Below, in pieces: positions 32,537 through 45,700 of a stretch of DNA of 64,000 nucleotides. The stretch comes from Rhizophagus irregularis. Taxonomy: Eukaryota > Glomeromycota > Glomeromycetes > Glomerales > Glomeraceae. Positions within the stretch are counted from its first letter, which is position 1; the number at the start of each line of letters is the position of its first letter. Made by a program: the position numbers and the translations under genes. Location: NCBI RefSeq assembly GCF_026210795.1, contig NC_089431.1:1736001-1800000 (forward strand), read 5' to 3'. The notes beneath the pieces were generated by a model that did not search any database, was not told where the DNA came from, and saw only the letters and a list, made by a program, of their open reading frames with translations.

Positions 32537-35500
32537 TGCATTGATCAGATGATTGAGTATATTCTGAGGATTCATTGTTTGTTTGTGAATCGGGGTCTAA
32601 ATTTTCATTATCTTTTACAGATAATAATTTTTTTTTCTTTTGTAAATATAATATTAAGTTAATATAAACAATAAAACTTAAAGAAAAAATAAATACACAC
32701 CTTTGATTGATTTATTTCTAGTGTTGATTCCAAAACCCATTTTTTCAAATTCATCCAACACTTTATTGATAATTGGTCTTTGTTCGGGAACTTGATTCCA
32801 GCAATTTTTATAAAGTCCTTCATATTCAATAGGAGTATCAGGAATTGTAACTTCACGAACACCATTGTTAATTTCAAAAGCAAGTGCAACTTTATTATCA
32901 CAATCTTTAAATGGAGGATATCCACTAGAAATTTCCCACATTAATACACCAAAACTATATATATCTGATGATTTAGTATATGGAAAATTCTGATCTAAAA
33001 TACGGTTTGGTTCCATATAAGGAATAACGCCAAAATTACCCATATAAACTGTCGAATTCGGATCATTTTGAATTTTTGAAATACCAAAATCTGTAATTTT
33101 AGCATTATGCTCATGAATAACTATGTTTTTAGAATGCTAAGACAAAAAAGTACGACATTGTTAGTAATTACCAATTTGTATTATAGTAAAATATCAAATA
33201 CACTTACAAGGTCTCTATGCAAAATATTTTCGTTATGCAAATAATTTAATCCATCTGCAATTTGAAACGCTAATTTTTTCTTATCATCCCATGTTAAATT
33301 CTTAAAATTATCTTTGAGATAATTTTGAAGATCACTACAATCAGCATATTGCATTATAAGAAGATAATCATTCTTTATCGGATCTATAAAATTTAATGAT
33401 AATTAAATATAAAATAAAAATAAAAAGTACATCATAATCCTTTTTTTACCTAAACTAATGCCCAAACAACGTATAATCCTATTACTATAGTCAAGCTGTA
33501 AATGTATTTTCAATTCATGAATAAAAGCATCTAATAAATTATGCTTAATATCTGTTGTATTAGTTAATTTTTTACAAATAACATAATCATGTATTTTAGT
33601 CCAAATTGCTCTACTAATATGTCCAAATCCTCCTTTATTAATAGATTCTATATTTTCAAATTCATCATATGGTATAAATTTAACTTGTTTATATTTTAAG
33701 GCATTTTTAATCCATTCAGTTGCATTTTTACTTTCCTTTTCTGCTTTTTTAAACCACTCAAATGCTTTAACATCATATTTTTCAATATCACTTTCATTAC
33801 TAATTATAACATATTGTGCTTCCTCATCTCTATTTGCTGCTGCTTTTTGATACCAATAAAAAGCCTTGACTTCATCTTTTTTAGTACCAGCTCCATTGTT
33901 ATAACATATACTTAAATTAAATTGTGCATTTTTATTTCCATTTTTTGCTGCTTTTTGATACCAATAAAAAGCTTTTTCCAAATCTTTTTCAATGCCAACT
34001 CCATTTTCATAACATAAACCTAAATTATATTGTACAGGTTCATTTCCATTACCTGCTGCTTTTTGATACCAATAAAATGCAGTTTCCTCATTTTTTTCAA
34101 CACCATTTCCATTTTCATAACACAAACCTAAATTATATTGTGCATTTTCATTTCCATTTTCTGCTGCTTTTTGATACCAATAAATAGCTTTAAATTGATC
34201 CATCTCAATACCAGTTCCATTTTCATAACATAAACCTAGGTTATATTGTGCATTTCTATTTCCATTTTCTGCTGCTTTCTGATACCAGTAAAAAGCTTTA
34301 TCCAAATCTTTATTAATGCCAGTTCCATTTTCATAATATAAACCCAAATTAAATTGTGCATTACTATTTTTATTTTCTGCTTTTTGATACCAATAAAAAG
34401 CTTTGACATCATCTTTTTTAATACCAACTCCTTTTCCATAATACAAGCCTAAATTATATTGTGCATTTTTATCTCCATTTTCTGCTGCTTTCTGATACCA
34501 ATATAAAGCTTTTTCCAAATCTTTTTCAATGCCAATTCCATAATCATAATATAAACCTAAGCTATATTGTGCATTATTATTTCCATTTTCTACTGCTTTC
34601 TGATACCAATATAAAGCTTTTTCCAAATCTTTTTCAATGCCAATTCCATTTTCATAAAAAAGACCAAGTTTATTTTGTGCATCACCATGTTCTTTTTCTG
34701 CTAAATCCTTAAAACATTCAATTGCTTTAACAATATCTTTTTTAGTACCAATTTCATTCTCATAACACAAACCTAAATTATATTGTGCATTTTCATTTCC
34801 ATTTTCTGCTGCTTTTTGATACCAATAAAGAGCTTTAAATTGATCCATCTCAATACCAATTCCATTTTCATAACATAAACCTAGATTATATTGTGCATTT
34901 CTATTTCCATTTTCTGCTGCTTTCTGATACCAATAAGAAGCCTTTACTCTATTTTCTTCAATACCAATTCTGTTTTCATAACATAAACCTAAATTATATT
35001 GTGCATTATCATTTCCATTCTCTGCTGCTTCTTGATAATAATAATAAGCTTTAAATTGATTCATCTCAATACCAATTCCATTTTCATAGCATAGACCTAA
35101 ATTATATTGCGCATTATTATTTCCTTTTTCTGCTGCTTTTAGATACCAATAAAAGGCTTTTTCAAAATCTTCTTCAATACCAATTCCACTTTGGTAACAT
35201 AATCCTAAATAATACTGCGCATTATTATTTTCATATTCTGCTGCTTTCTGATACCAATAAAAGGCCTTAATTTCATCTTTTTCAACGCCTATTCCATTTT
35301 TGTAACATAAACCTAAATTATATTGTACATCTTTATTTCCATTTTCTGCTGCTTTTTGATACCAATAAAAAGTCTTTGCTCCATTTCCTTCAATACCAAT
35401 TCCATTCTCATAACATAAACCTAAATTATATTGTGCATCTTTATTTCCATTATTTGCTGCTTTTTGATACCAGTAAAAAGCTTTTTCTGAATCTTTTTCA

Positions 35501-38500
35501 ATGCCAACTCCATTTTCATAACACAAACCTAAATTATATTGTACAGGTTCATTTCCATTACCTGCTGCTTTTTGATACCAATAAAATGCAGTTTCCTCAT
35601 TTTTTTCAACACCATTTCCATTTTCATAACACAAACCTAAATTATATTGTGCATTTTCATTTCCATTTTCTGCTGCTTTTTGATACCAATAAGTAGCTTT
35701 ATTCGAATCTTTTTTAATGCTAATTCCATTTTCATAACATAAACCTAGATTATATTGTGCATTTCTATTTCCATTTTTTGCTGCTTTCTGATACCAGTGA
35801 AAAGCTTTATCCAAATCTTTATTAATGCCAGTTCCATTTTCATAATATAAACCCAAATTAAATTGTGCATTACTATTTTTATTTTCTGCTGCTTTTTGAT
35901 ACCAATAAAAAGCTTTGACATAATCTTTTTTAATACCAACTCCTTTTTCATAATACAATCCTAAATTATATTGTGCATTTTTATTTCCATTTTCTGCTGC
36001 TTTCTGGTGCCAATAAAAAGCTTTAATTGCATCTTTTTTAATACCAATTCCATTTTCATAGCATAGACCTACATTATATTGTGCATTATTATTTCCATTT
36101 TCTGCTGCTTTCTGATACCAATATAAAGCTTTTTCCAATTCCTTTCAATGCCAATTCCATTTTCATAAAAAAGACCAAGTTTATTTTGTGCATCACCATG
36201 TTCTTTTTCTGCTAAATCCTTAAAACATTCAATTGCTTTAACAATATCTTTATTAGTACCAATTTCATTCTCATAACATAAACCCAATTGATATCGTGCT
36301 TTTATATTTCCACTTTCTACTGCTCTTTGATACCAATAAAAAGCTTTATCCTCATCTTTTTTAACACCAATTCCATTTTCAAAACATAGTCCTAAATTAT
36401 ATTGTACACGTTTATTTCCATTTTCTGCTGCTTTTTGATACCAATAAAAAGCCTTTACTCTATTTTCTTCAATACCAATTCTGTTTTCATAACATAAGCC
36501 TAAATTATATTGTGCATTATTATTTCCTTTTTCTGCTGCTTTTTGATACCAATAAAAGGCTTTTTCAAAATCTTTTTCAATACCTGGTATTCCACTTTGG
36601 TAATATAATCCTAAATAATACTGTGCATTATTATTTCCATTTTCTGCTGCTTTCTGATACCAATATAAAGCTTTTCCCAAATCTTTTTCAATGCCAATTC
36701 CATTTTCATAAAAAAGACCAAGTTTATTTTGTGCATCACCATGTTCTTTTTCTGCTAAATCCTTAAAACATTCAATTGCTTTAACAATATCTTTTTTAGT
36801 ACCAATTTCATTCTCATAACATAAACCCAATTGATATTGTGCATTTTCATTTCCATTATCTGCTGCTTTTTGATACCAATAAAAAGCTTCTTTAAAATCT
36901 TCTTCAATACCAATTCTACTCTCATAGCATAAGCCTAAATTATATTGTGCATTTTCATTTCCATTATCTACTGCTTTTTTATACCAAAAAAAAGCTTTAA
37001 CTTCATCTTTTTCAACACCAATTCGATTTTCAAAACATAGTCCTAAATTATATTGTACAAGTTTATTTCCATTTTCTGCTGCTTTTTGATACCAATAAAA
37101 AGCTTCTTCAAAATTTTCTTCAATACCAATTCCATTCTCATAACATAAGCCTAAATTATATTGTGCATTTTCATTTCCATTATCTGCAGCTTTTTGATAC
37201 CAATAAAAAGCTTTTACTTCATCTTTTTCAATGTAAACTCCATTTTTATAATATAAATACAAATTATATTGTGCATTCTTATCTTTAATTTCTATTACTT
37301 TTTGGCACCAATATAAAGTATTGTTTTTCTTATTTTGACAAAAAGTTTTATTCTTTTTAGTATTATTTTCTGCTTTTTGATACCAATAAGAAGCTTTTTG
37401 CAAATCTTTTTCAATATTGATTCCATTTTGATACCATAAACTTAAATGATATTGTGCTATAATACTTTCATTCTCCGCCGCTTTTTGATACCAATAAAAA
37501 GCTTTGGCATCATTTTTTTTAATACCAACTCCTTTTCTATAACACAATCCTAAATTATATTGTGCATTTTTATTCCCATTTTCTGCTGCTTTCTGATACC
37601 AATGGAAAGCTTTAATTTCATCTTTTTTAATACCAATTCCATTTTCATAGCATAAACCTAAACTATATTGTGCATTTCTATTTCCATTTTTTGCTGCTTT
37701 CTGATACCAGTAAAAAGCTTTTTCCAAATCTTTTTTAATAACAATTCCATTTTCATAATATAAACCTAAACTATATTGTGCATTATTATTTCCATTTTCT
37801 GCAGCTTTTTTACAAAAATAAAAAGCTTTAGTCTCATCTTTTTTAACACCAATTCCATTTTTGTAACACAACCATAAATTATATTGTGCATTTTCATTTT
37901 CATCTGCTGCTTTTTGGTACCAATAAAAAGCTTTATTTTCATTTTTTTCAATACCAATTCCATTCTCATAACATAAACCTAAATTATACTGTGCAGATTT
38001 ATTTCCATTTTCTACTGCTTTTTTATACCAATAAAATGCCTTAATTTCATCTTTTTCAATATCCATTTCATTTACAGTTTCTTCATTTTTTTTAATACTA
38101 ATTTCATTTTCATAATATAAACCTAGCTCATATTGTACATTATTGTTATTATTTTCTGCTTCTTTTTGAAACCAATAATTAGCTTCATCTTTTTTTATAT
38201 TAAATCCATTTTTATAATATAAGCTTAAATCATATTGTGCATTATTATTTTCATTTTCTGCAGCTTTTTGAAGCCAATAAAAAGCTTTAACTTTATCTCT
38301 TTTAATTTTAGTTTCAATTTTAGTTTCAATATTATACAATAAACTTAACCTATACTGTGCACATTTATTTTCGTTTTTTGCTGCTTTTTCATACCAATAA
38401 TAAGCTTTATTCAAATAATTATCAATGCCAGTTCCATTTTCATAATACAAACCCAAATTATATTGTGCATTGCTATTTTCATTTTCTCCCGCTTTTTGAT

Positions 38501-39845
38501 ACCAATAGAAAGCTTTAGCTTCTTCTTTTTCAATACCAATTCCATTTTCATAACACAAACCCAAATTATATTGTGCATTATTATTTCTATTTCCTGCTGC
38601 TTTTTGAAACCATTTAAATGCTTTAGCTTCATCTTTCTCAATCCCGATTCCATTTTTATAACATATACCTAAATTATATTGTGCATTATTATTTTCATTT
38701 TCTGCTGATCTTTGACACCAATAAAAAGCTTTAGTCTCATCTTTTTCAATACCAAAACCATTTTGATAGCATAGGCTTAAATTATATTGTGCATTATTAT
38801 TTTCTTTTTCTGCTGCTTTTTGATACCAATAAAAAGCTTTAGTTTCATTCTTTTCAGTACTAATTCCATTTTCATAATACAAACCCAAATTGTATTGTGC
38901 TCTATCATTTTCATTTTCTGCTGCTTTTTGAAACCATTGAAATGCTTTAGCTTCATCTTTTTCAATACCAATGATATTAGTTCCATTTTGATAACATAAG
39001 CCTAAACTATATTGTGCATTATTATTTCCATTTTCCGCAGCCATTTGATACCAATAAAAAGCTTTGTATTCATATTTATTAATGCCAACTCCATTTTCAT
39101 AACATAAACCTAAATTATATTGTGCATCATTATTTCCATTATGTGCAGCTATTTGATACCAATAAAAAGCTTTACCTTCATCTTTTCCAATACCAGTTCC
39201 ATTTTCATAACACAAACCCAAATTATATTGTGCATTATTATTTTCATTTTCTGCTGCTTTTTGATACCAATAGAAGACTTTAGCTTCATTTTTTTCAATA
39301 CCAATTCCATTTTTGTAGCATATACCTAAGCTATATTGTGCATCTTTATTTCCATTTTCTGCTGCCTTTTGATACCAATAGAAGGCTTTTTCAAAATTTT
39401 TTTCAATGCCAATTCCACTTTGGTAACATAATCCTAAATAATACTGCGCATTATTATTTTCATATTCTGCTGCTTTCTGACACCAATAAAAAGCCTTGGT
39501 TTCATCTTTTTCAACGCCTATTCCATTTTTGTAACATAAACCTAAGATATATTGTACATCTTTATTTCCATTTTCTACCGCTTTTTGATACCAATAAAAA
39601 GCTTCTTTAAAATCTTCTTCAATGCCAATTCCATTCTCATAACATAAGCCTAAATTATATTGTGCATTTTTATTTCCATTATCTGCTGCTTTTTGATACC
39701 AATAAAAAGCTTTAATTTGATCCATCTCAATACCAGTTCCATTTTCATAACATATGCCCAAATTATATTGTGCATCAGTATCTCCTTTTTTTGCTGCTTC
39801 TTGATACCATTTAGTTGATAAATTAGACTTGAATCTTTTTAGCAT
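32537..39845 (-). CDS. Sel1-repeat / protein kinase gene 2, with one frameshift
   Basis: From ATG 39845 a 1258-codon frame of 36-residue Sel1 repeats (consensus like FYWYQKAAENGNNNAQYNLG) runs to 36069. The same array continues in another frame from about 36138 to 33450. The break is a 1-nt loss near 36140, where sister repeats read IEKDLEKALYWYQ and this one IERNWKKLYI. The kinase follows. Its first exon ends at 33450 (NKGGFG loop, VICKKL lysine, HELKIHL helix-C Glu). Exon 33383-33208 has the hinge and HRDL, and exon 33136-32701 has HSKN, DFG, YMEP, SDIYSFG and QRP. Exon 32611-32537 is acidic (DNENLDPDSQTNNESS). All catalytic motifs are present (Lys, Glu, HRD-N, DFG). A further 3' exon after GTAAGT at 32536 was not located. 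Alternatives: sequencing error in an intact gene, or a recent pseudogene. The start is uncertain. Confidence 0.85.
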
Positions 39846-39954
39846 TTCTATTAAAAGAAAAATAAGTTTGCTAAAAAATTTCTATAAAAGTACTAGTAAC
39901 TTCACAATGAAAGAAATACTTATTAATTTTGTCAAAGTGGGAAACTGGGAATAT

Positions 39955-41020
39955 GTAGTGTATTGTTGTTACACTATTACGCCACCTGCACTAATTGTGC
40001 ACAAAGTAAATATTTTATTTGCCGTCTTCAAAATGGTTGAATTGATGTCGATCATATTGTACAAAAAATATCAAATTTTCATTTTTCTTTAATGAATTAT
40101 TATTTTGTGTAAATTTTTTTTTAATACTTCAATATAGTACTGTGAATACTGAGTGAAGTTTTGTAGGAGTAGACCAGTATTTTTATTCTTAAATTTGAAA
40201 TCGTACACTGAATGACAAGGGCACTACACTAAAACCAGTATTTTCTTGCCCTTCGGAAGCAATAAAATGGTATTTGAAATCAATACATTGCACATATTCA
40301 GTATATGAAAATATTCAATTTATATAAATTAATTTATCAAATTCATTAATCAGTTATTAATTTGAAAAGTTTTATATTTGTAACTACGAAATAAAAAAAA
40401 TTAAATAATAGAGGAAGTATTTTTTAATAGGTTGTTATATCCAGCTTCCATAAGATCACAATGCCAATTATTTTGCTTCGTATTCGGCATATTACGTATT
40501 TATTTACAGATATATATTATTCATTGCCGATTTATACGCATTACAAATTAGATATTATGGTCTTACAGAATATTGAACAAATATTGGAAGCTATCAAAAT
40601 TAATTAATCCTTGTAAATTTCTTAATTTTGTTTTAACATTCACTGGTAGCCTAACACGATCATCATGATAAATTAGACAACTACATCAATGTTAGAGAAC
40701 TAACCATTATTATGCGTGGTGCAATGACAACTAATCATTTAACGTTGACCTCCATATTGAATACTTCGTGCCTAATAACTATAAGTTAAATCTCTTCAAA
40801 ACAACCACATAATACTATTTAAATTAATAAATAACCAAATTTTATAAACTTTCTTTAAATCTTGGGCGCTATTTAATTGTAATTTAGTATAGGTAACTAT
40901 ACATGTGTAAATCATTTAACCTATATATTCGAATCCTTTATTGACTTGGTTAATTTATCTTATAGATTTATACATAACTCAGAGAAAGTTTTTATTATAA
41001 AAATTATAAAAACTAGCGGT
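39955..41020. repeat. Duplicated upstream segment, copy 2
   Basis: Begins about 110 bp upstream of the start of kinase gene 2 and shares the ordered blocks listed for 26830-27250. Longer than copy 1, with extra sequence between blocks. Confidence 0.6.
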
Positions 41021-41077
41021 AAAAAAATAGGGTCTTGATTGGCTGAATGTCATGTGATTTCCGATCATTTGGTAGAT

Positions 41078-41953
41078 GAGGATCCTTAACCTGTACCCCG
41101 GGTATACGATATTATTCTGTTCCCCATTTTTCTTAAATATGATTGGCTCAAATTGTAGCCACAAATTTTGTGTAACTTTATCTTAGAAAATATCTTATTT
41201 CGCGAAAAAAAACAAGAACGAAAAAAAACAAGAGCAAAAAAAATTTAATTACACATATAACAAGAAGGAAAAAATTTTTATAACACTCAATATATTTTAT
41301 TCAGTTTTTTCAGTTTAATAATTTTATTTTGTATTTTATTAAACTTTAATAAACAAACACAAAATTTTCATAAAACTTGTATATACACAGTAAATTACTA
41401 AATTTTATTACAAAATCTATGAATACTAACTCAGACAATAACGAAAATTAATATTTAAATATTTTTATATTCATTAAACAGTTATACTTATTCAAAATTA
41501 GTTATGTTTGGTCATAATGTTTAAATTACGCGACGAAGTATCTGTATAAAATATAACAAAAAAATAAAAAAAAATAAATATAATTTCATAAATATTCACA
41601 CTTAACTTGATAAAATTAAATACTTAATAGTCCCATCTCTGCAGAACAACTTTATTTAACTCTTAAGAACGCGTTTACTTTGGATAAGCTGTTGTAATTA
41701 TATTAATAAAGTTAAAAAACAAGCGCGCACTGTAATTTTACTATAAAAACTCTTATAAACCTCAAGTAATTTTATAAAATTATTCCTGTAAAACGATTTC
41801 ATAGAAATGAGAAAAAGTGATGAAAGAAAAAGAAAGAGAGTGTGTATACAGTTTATTGTTGAAGCGTAAATGATAAACAAATAAAATCAGTGTGTGACGT
41901 AAGGGGGAACAGGATAAGTAACGTATACCCCTAGGAACAGGTTAAGATTCCCC
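41078..41953. mobile_element. 876-bp TIR element with 9-bp duplication
   Basis: TTGGTAGAT flanks at 41069-41077 and 41954-41962. The ends (GAGGATCCTTAACCTGTACC left; GGGGAATCTTAACCTGTTCC right, inverted) stay related for about 50 bp, including GGGTATACG and CTGTTCCCC. A 9-bp duplication suggests a MULE-type relative. No transposase. Confidence 0.8.
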
Positions 41954-41962
41954 TTGGTAGAT

Positions 41963-43330
41963 ATGCCATAATTAAACCCGTGACATGCTTTCGCCTGATA
42001 TATTTATGGTCAAAACTATTCGATCCGTGTGCATTCCAATCTTTCAGTTAATGAAATTTTACCTTAATCGGAATTTTTTTATTGATTATTGTAATGCCAG
42101 AATTATCTAGTAAATTATAGGGCGCAGTTTTATATTTAGTTTAATTATTTGTTATTTTTAGAAAATGCAACTCCTGTCACATGAGTATAAACTGGACACG
42201 TGAATTGAAGTACTATAAATCAATTACATGAACGAAAATGAGGCTTAGAAGAAACATTATTTGAATGAACGATTAGTTAAAGGAAAGTGATCTACGTTCA
42301 TAAAAGGTCTAAAATAGAGATGTAATCAGTAATTAAGGATATACTGTATTTCCTATTTTACATATTAGATTCTTTTTGCCTTTTTCTTATGATGAAAAAG
42401 TGCCACCTTAATTAATTTAAGAGTTGATAGAATTTACACATGAAGGGAGACTATCGAAGTTTAATTCGATTTGTCCGTTCCTTTTTTTTTAAATTTTTCA
42501 AACCGAAAAATTTGTTTTTCTCATTCTTTTCAATTTTTTTTCCCTACCTAAAAAATTTTTTATTTTTTTTATTAAATAATCCTATTGTTTCGGTCTTTTA
42601 AGACCGATTTTTTTTTTGATCTTTTTTTTTAGACCGTATTGTTATTTTTTTTAAAAAAAAAATTTTTCGATCTTTTTTGGACCGAATTATTGTCCCTTTT
42701 TTTCAGAAATTTCACTTTTTTTAAACCGATTTCTTTCTTTTCATTTCCCCCAAATTTTTTTAATTTTTTTTTATTTTTTCTTTTTTTTCCTTATTGGTTT
42801 CTTTTTTCAACTGATTTTTCTCTTTATCTCTCTTCCCAATTTTTTTTTTTAGTTTTTTCGAATTCCTTTTTCTTTTTTTCAGTTTGGCTTTTTTTTTCAA
42901 ACCGAATTTTTCACCGTTTAGGTTTGGATCGGGTGATCGATCGGTGCTGCGGGAAATGGTAAACACCTTTTTTTTTCGTTTCTTTTTTTTTTATTGGTAA
43001 ATTTAGGATTTTTTTTACTAATACTTTTTACCCTTAATAAATTTTTTTTCATTTTTTCATCTTTTAGATTCAGATCAAGATCATTTCCGCGAAATAATCA
43101 AAATAAATATATTGTTTCTTTATTTGACTATATAACTAAAATGAATATGACTATATAATTATACTTATTTAAATATTTTTTTTATTATTATTAACAACTA
43201 TAACATTAATGCTAATAAAGAAAATGTTACTATGATACTTTTTTTATGTAAAAATAAAAATACAATTTTCTACAAATATAACGTGTAATATTATTAATAT
43301 TGTTAATACTAAAATCTATGTCTTCTCCCC
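41963..43330. other. Intergenic, with T-rich block 42480-43060
   Basis: The T-rich block contains AGACCGA, AAACCGA and GGTTTGGATCGGGTGATC words, complementary to those at 27610-28640. No gene supported; the open frames there are Phe/Ser or Lys low complexity. Confidence 0.45.
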
Positions 43331-43426
43331 AGGAAATATTTGAAGATGAAGCATCTGAACAACCACATTATCACTATGAAAAGGGGCAAAAAACCAAACA
43401 TAAATTGAGTATATCTTATAGATGGG

Positions 43427-43684
43427 CAGCATATTAACATAGAGCGTCATGAACTGGGAAGGATTAATCAGATTTGCACTCATTGTGGTGCTAAATTTTG
43501 GATAGACGAAAGAAACCATAATGGCAGCCAAACTTTCCTATCTTTCGCAATGTGCTGTGCTGGTGGTAAAGTCAGTTTACCACCTCTACTTGAACCACCA
43601 TCATATTTGCTAGGTTTATATACTTCATCAAGTTCTAAATCAGGTTCATTTCGCAAAAATATAAGAGCCTATATTAAATTCTGA
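43427..43684 (+). pseudogene. Helitron Rep/helicase N-terminal fragment
   Basis: Eighty-five codons without a start read QHINIERHELGRINQICTHC, GAKFWIDERNHNG, FLSFAMCCAGGKVSLPPLLE and FRKNIRAYIKF, then TGA. The CxxC...W...E...CC..GKV.LP...PP..L..L order is the signature of the Helitron-like N-terminal domain. Just upstream another frame reads FEDEASEQPHYHYEKGQKTK, which could be the preceding part after a frame change at about 43425. No Rep HUH motif or helicase follows, so it is a relic. Confidence 0.7.
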
Positions 43685-43689
43685 TAATG

Positions 43690-45600
43690 GCCAATTTTTT
43701 AAAATAAACTGCAATTGAATTTTTTTTTGATTTTTTTTTCCTGATAACAAGGCACGCCGATTTTTTTTAAAAAATTATATTTTATTTGTCAATTAATATT
43801 CTTATTTTAAATTATACTTTTTTTTTTAATCAATAACAATAGGGAGAAATCATAAAATATTCAACCATAACCATTTGGTATTGAAGTTGCATCGAATCTT
43901 TTTAATAAACTATTAGGCAAAATATTATATATTATAAAAAATGAATTTTAAATAAAAAGAATCATTTTTCACGGTAAATGGAAAAAGTACAATAAGGAAA
44001 TTCATCCGGATGTTTCAAAAAAATCTTTATTAATAGTTTTTAATTTTTGATTTAATAGTTGACAGAACACTCCAACGTGATTCATCTGCGCCTGATCTAT
44101 TCCATAATTATTAGTGGGTCATGTGTACATTCGATGGCCAATCTGAGAAATTTTAATCGAATAGTTTTTTTTTGCTAATTAACGAAAAAAGCTTAATTTG
44201 TTTTACTAATCACGTTCATATCCTCTCTTTCAATCTGCTGCCAGCAGATCGTGGATTTTTTTTCAGTTAGACTAGATCTTTTTTTATTTAATAATATTTT
44301 TTTTCGGCCTTTTTAGACCATATCTTTTTTTTTAATAATATTTTTTTTTTAATCTCCTTTTTTTGAGACTGGATCTTTTTTTTCAGTCTTTTTTTAGATT
44401 GGAACATTTTTTGATATTTTTTTTTTTATTTCTTTTTGTTATACCGGATTTTTTTTAATATTTTTAAAAAAACCGAGATTTTAATAATTTTTCTTTACAA
44501 TTTTTTAAAACTGAATCTTTAATATTTCTCATCCTGGTTTTTTTCTCTTTATAATAATCTATACAAATATGTTTTTATATTATTTCTTTTTATGTATAGA
44601 TATTAGTATCATTATTATTTATTTCGTCCTTTAGGCTTAGATCTAGATCAGTGATTGGACCTTTAACGTACAATTATTTTTTATTTTCTAGAATCCATAG
44701 AAACAATAAATTTCACTAAACTCAACAATACTACATGGTTAATTTTACTAATAATATTAACAATTTACTTTAATAATTCGTTTTTATAGTTTTTATAGAT
44801 AAAAACAACTAAAGAAAGAAAATTCACAGGTTAGACTGACGCACTGACACTGCAATCAAACAGTAAGTATGATTTTTATTTTAATAATTTTCTTTTCTAT
44901 TTTTCTTGTTCACTTCTTAGGTTTGGATCGGCGATACAATCAAAATAAAATATTTTTTAAAATTGAATAAATATACTTTGTTTGATTTTTTTAGTTAGAA
45001 TAAGTATATTTTTTTTTTACTTAAAATAAAAAAAAACGTGTTAATATTATAAGATCATAATTTATCTAAATATAAAACAAAAATAGTATATTGGTTTAAA
45101 AATCATTTAATCCTGTTGCAACGCAACAGGTTGCAGCTAGTACAAAACTAAAGTAAAAGTAAGGATGCCCCGTAATGTGATGAAAACATACTAAAGTTAG
45201 AACTGTCCAACAAGAAAAGCGCCCACACACTAAAAAAAAAGTGACATACTTTTCTTTCAGAATATAAGCGAGATCGCTTCATCTTATTCAAAATTTGTAA
45301 AAAAAAAAAAGAAAAACTGCCTTGGGAATGACAAAAATAATGTCTATATAAGAATTAATTTTTGTAATGAAGGATAAACTACTTATGATAGTTCATCAGT
45401 AACTTGACTTGCAGCAGCTTAGATCGTGTTATTAATGTCTTACTTTTAAGATAAATATTTGAATTACTAATGAATTTGAATTGCATTTGAAAAAGACGAA
45501 AATCAAACATTAATTAAGATATTAAAAGAAAGCTCAATTTCAATAATTTATGAAAACAATGTTACCACGAGTTTCAACTAATCTTTTGAATAATTTATGT
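43690..45600. other. AT-rich intergenic, T-rich block 44250-44560
   Basis: GGCCTTTTTAGACC and TTTTTCAGTCTTTTTTTAG words repeat. GGTTTGGATCGG (about 44920) and TTAGATCTAGATCAGTGATTG (about 44638) resemble the motif near 42925. No gene. Confidence 0.4.
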
Positions 45601-45607
45601 ACTTTAG

Positions 45608-45700
45608 AACAATCTTTTTTGCACTAATTCCATATGCCTAATTTACATTGTGCGTCTTTTATCACCGTTTTCTGCTACATTTAATACTAATTAAAAGTAC
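45608..45700 (-). pseudogene. Single decayed Sel1 repeat
   Basis: The minus strand carries VAENGDK followed, after a frame change, by text matching the AQYNLG part of the Sel1 consensus (GCACAATGTAAATTAGGCAT). About one repeat long; a leftover of another Sel1 gene. Confidence 0.5.

Noticed and set aside
33924-39610. Plus-strand ORFs opposite the Sel1 arrays
   Set aside because: Periodic His/Phe/Leu shadows of the 108-bp Sel1 unit.
42639-42966. Overlapping Phe-rich (plus) and Lys-rich (minus) ORFs
   Set aside because: Low-complexity T/A runs; both strands are open for the same trivial reason.
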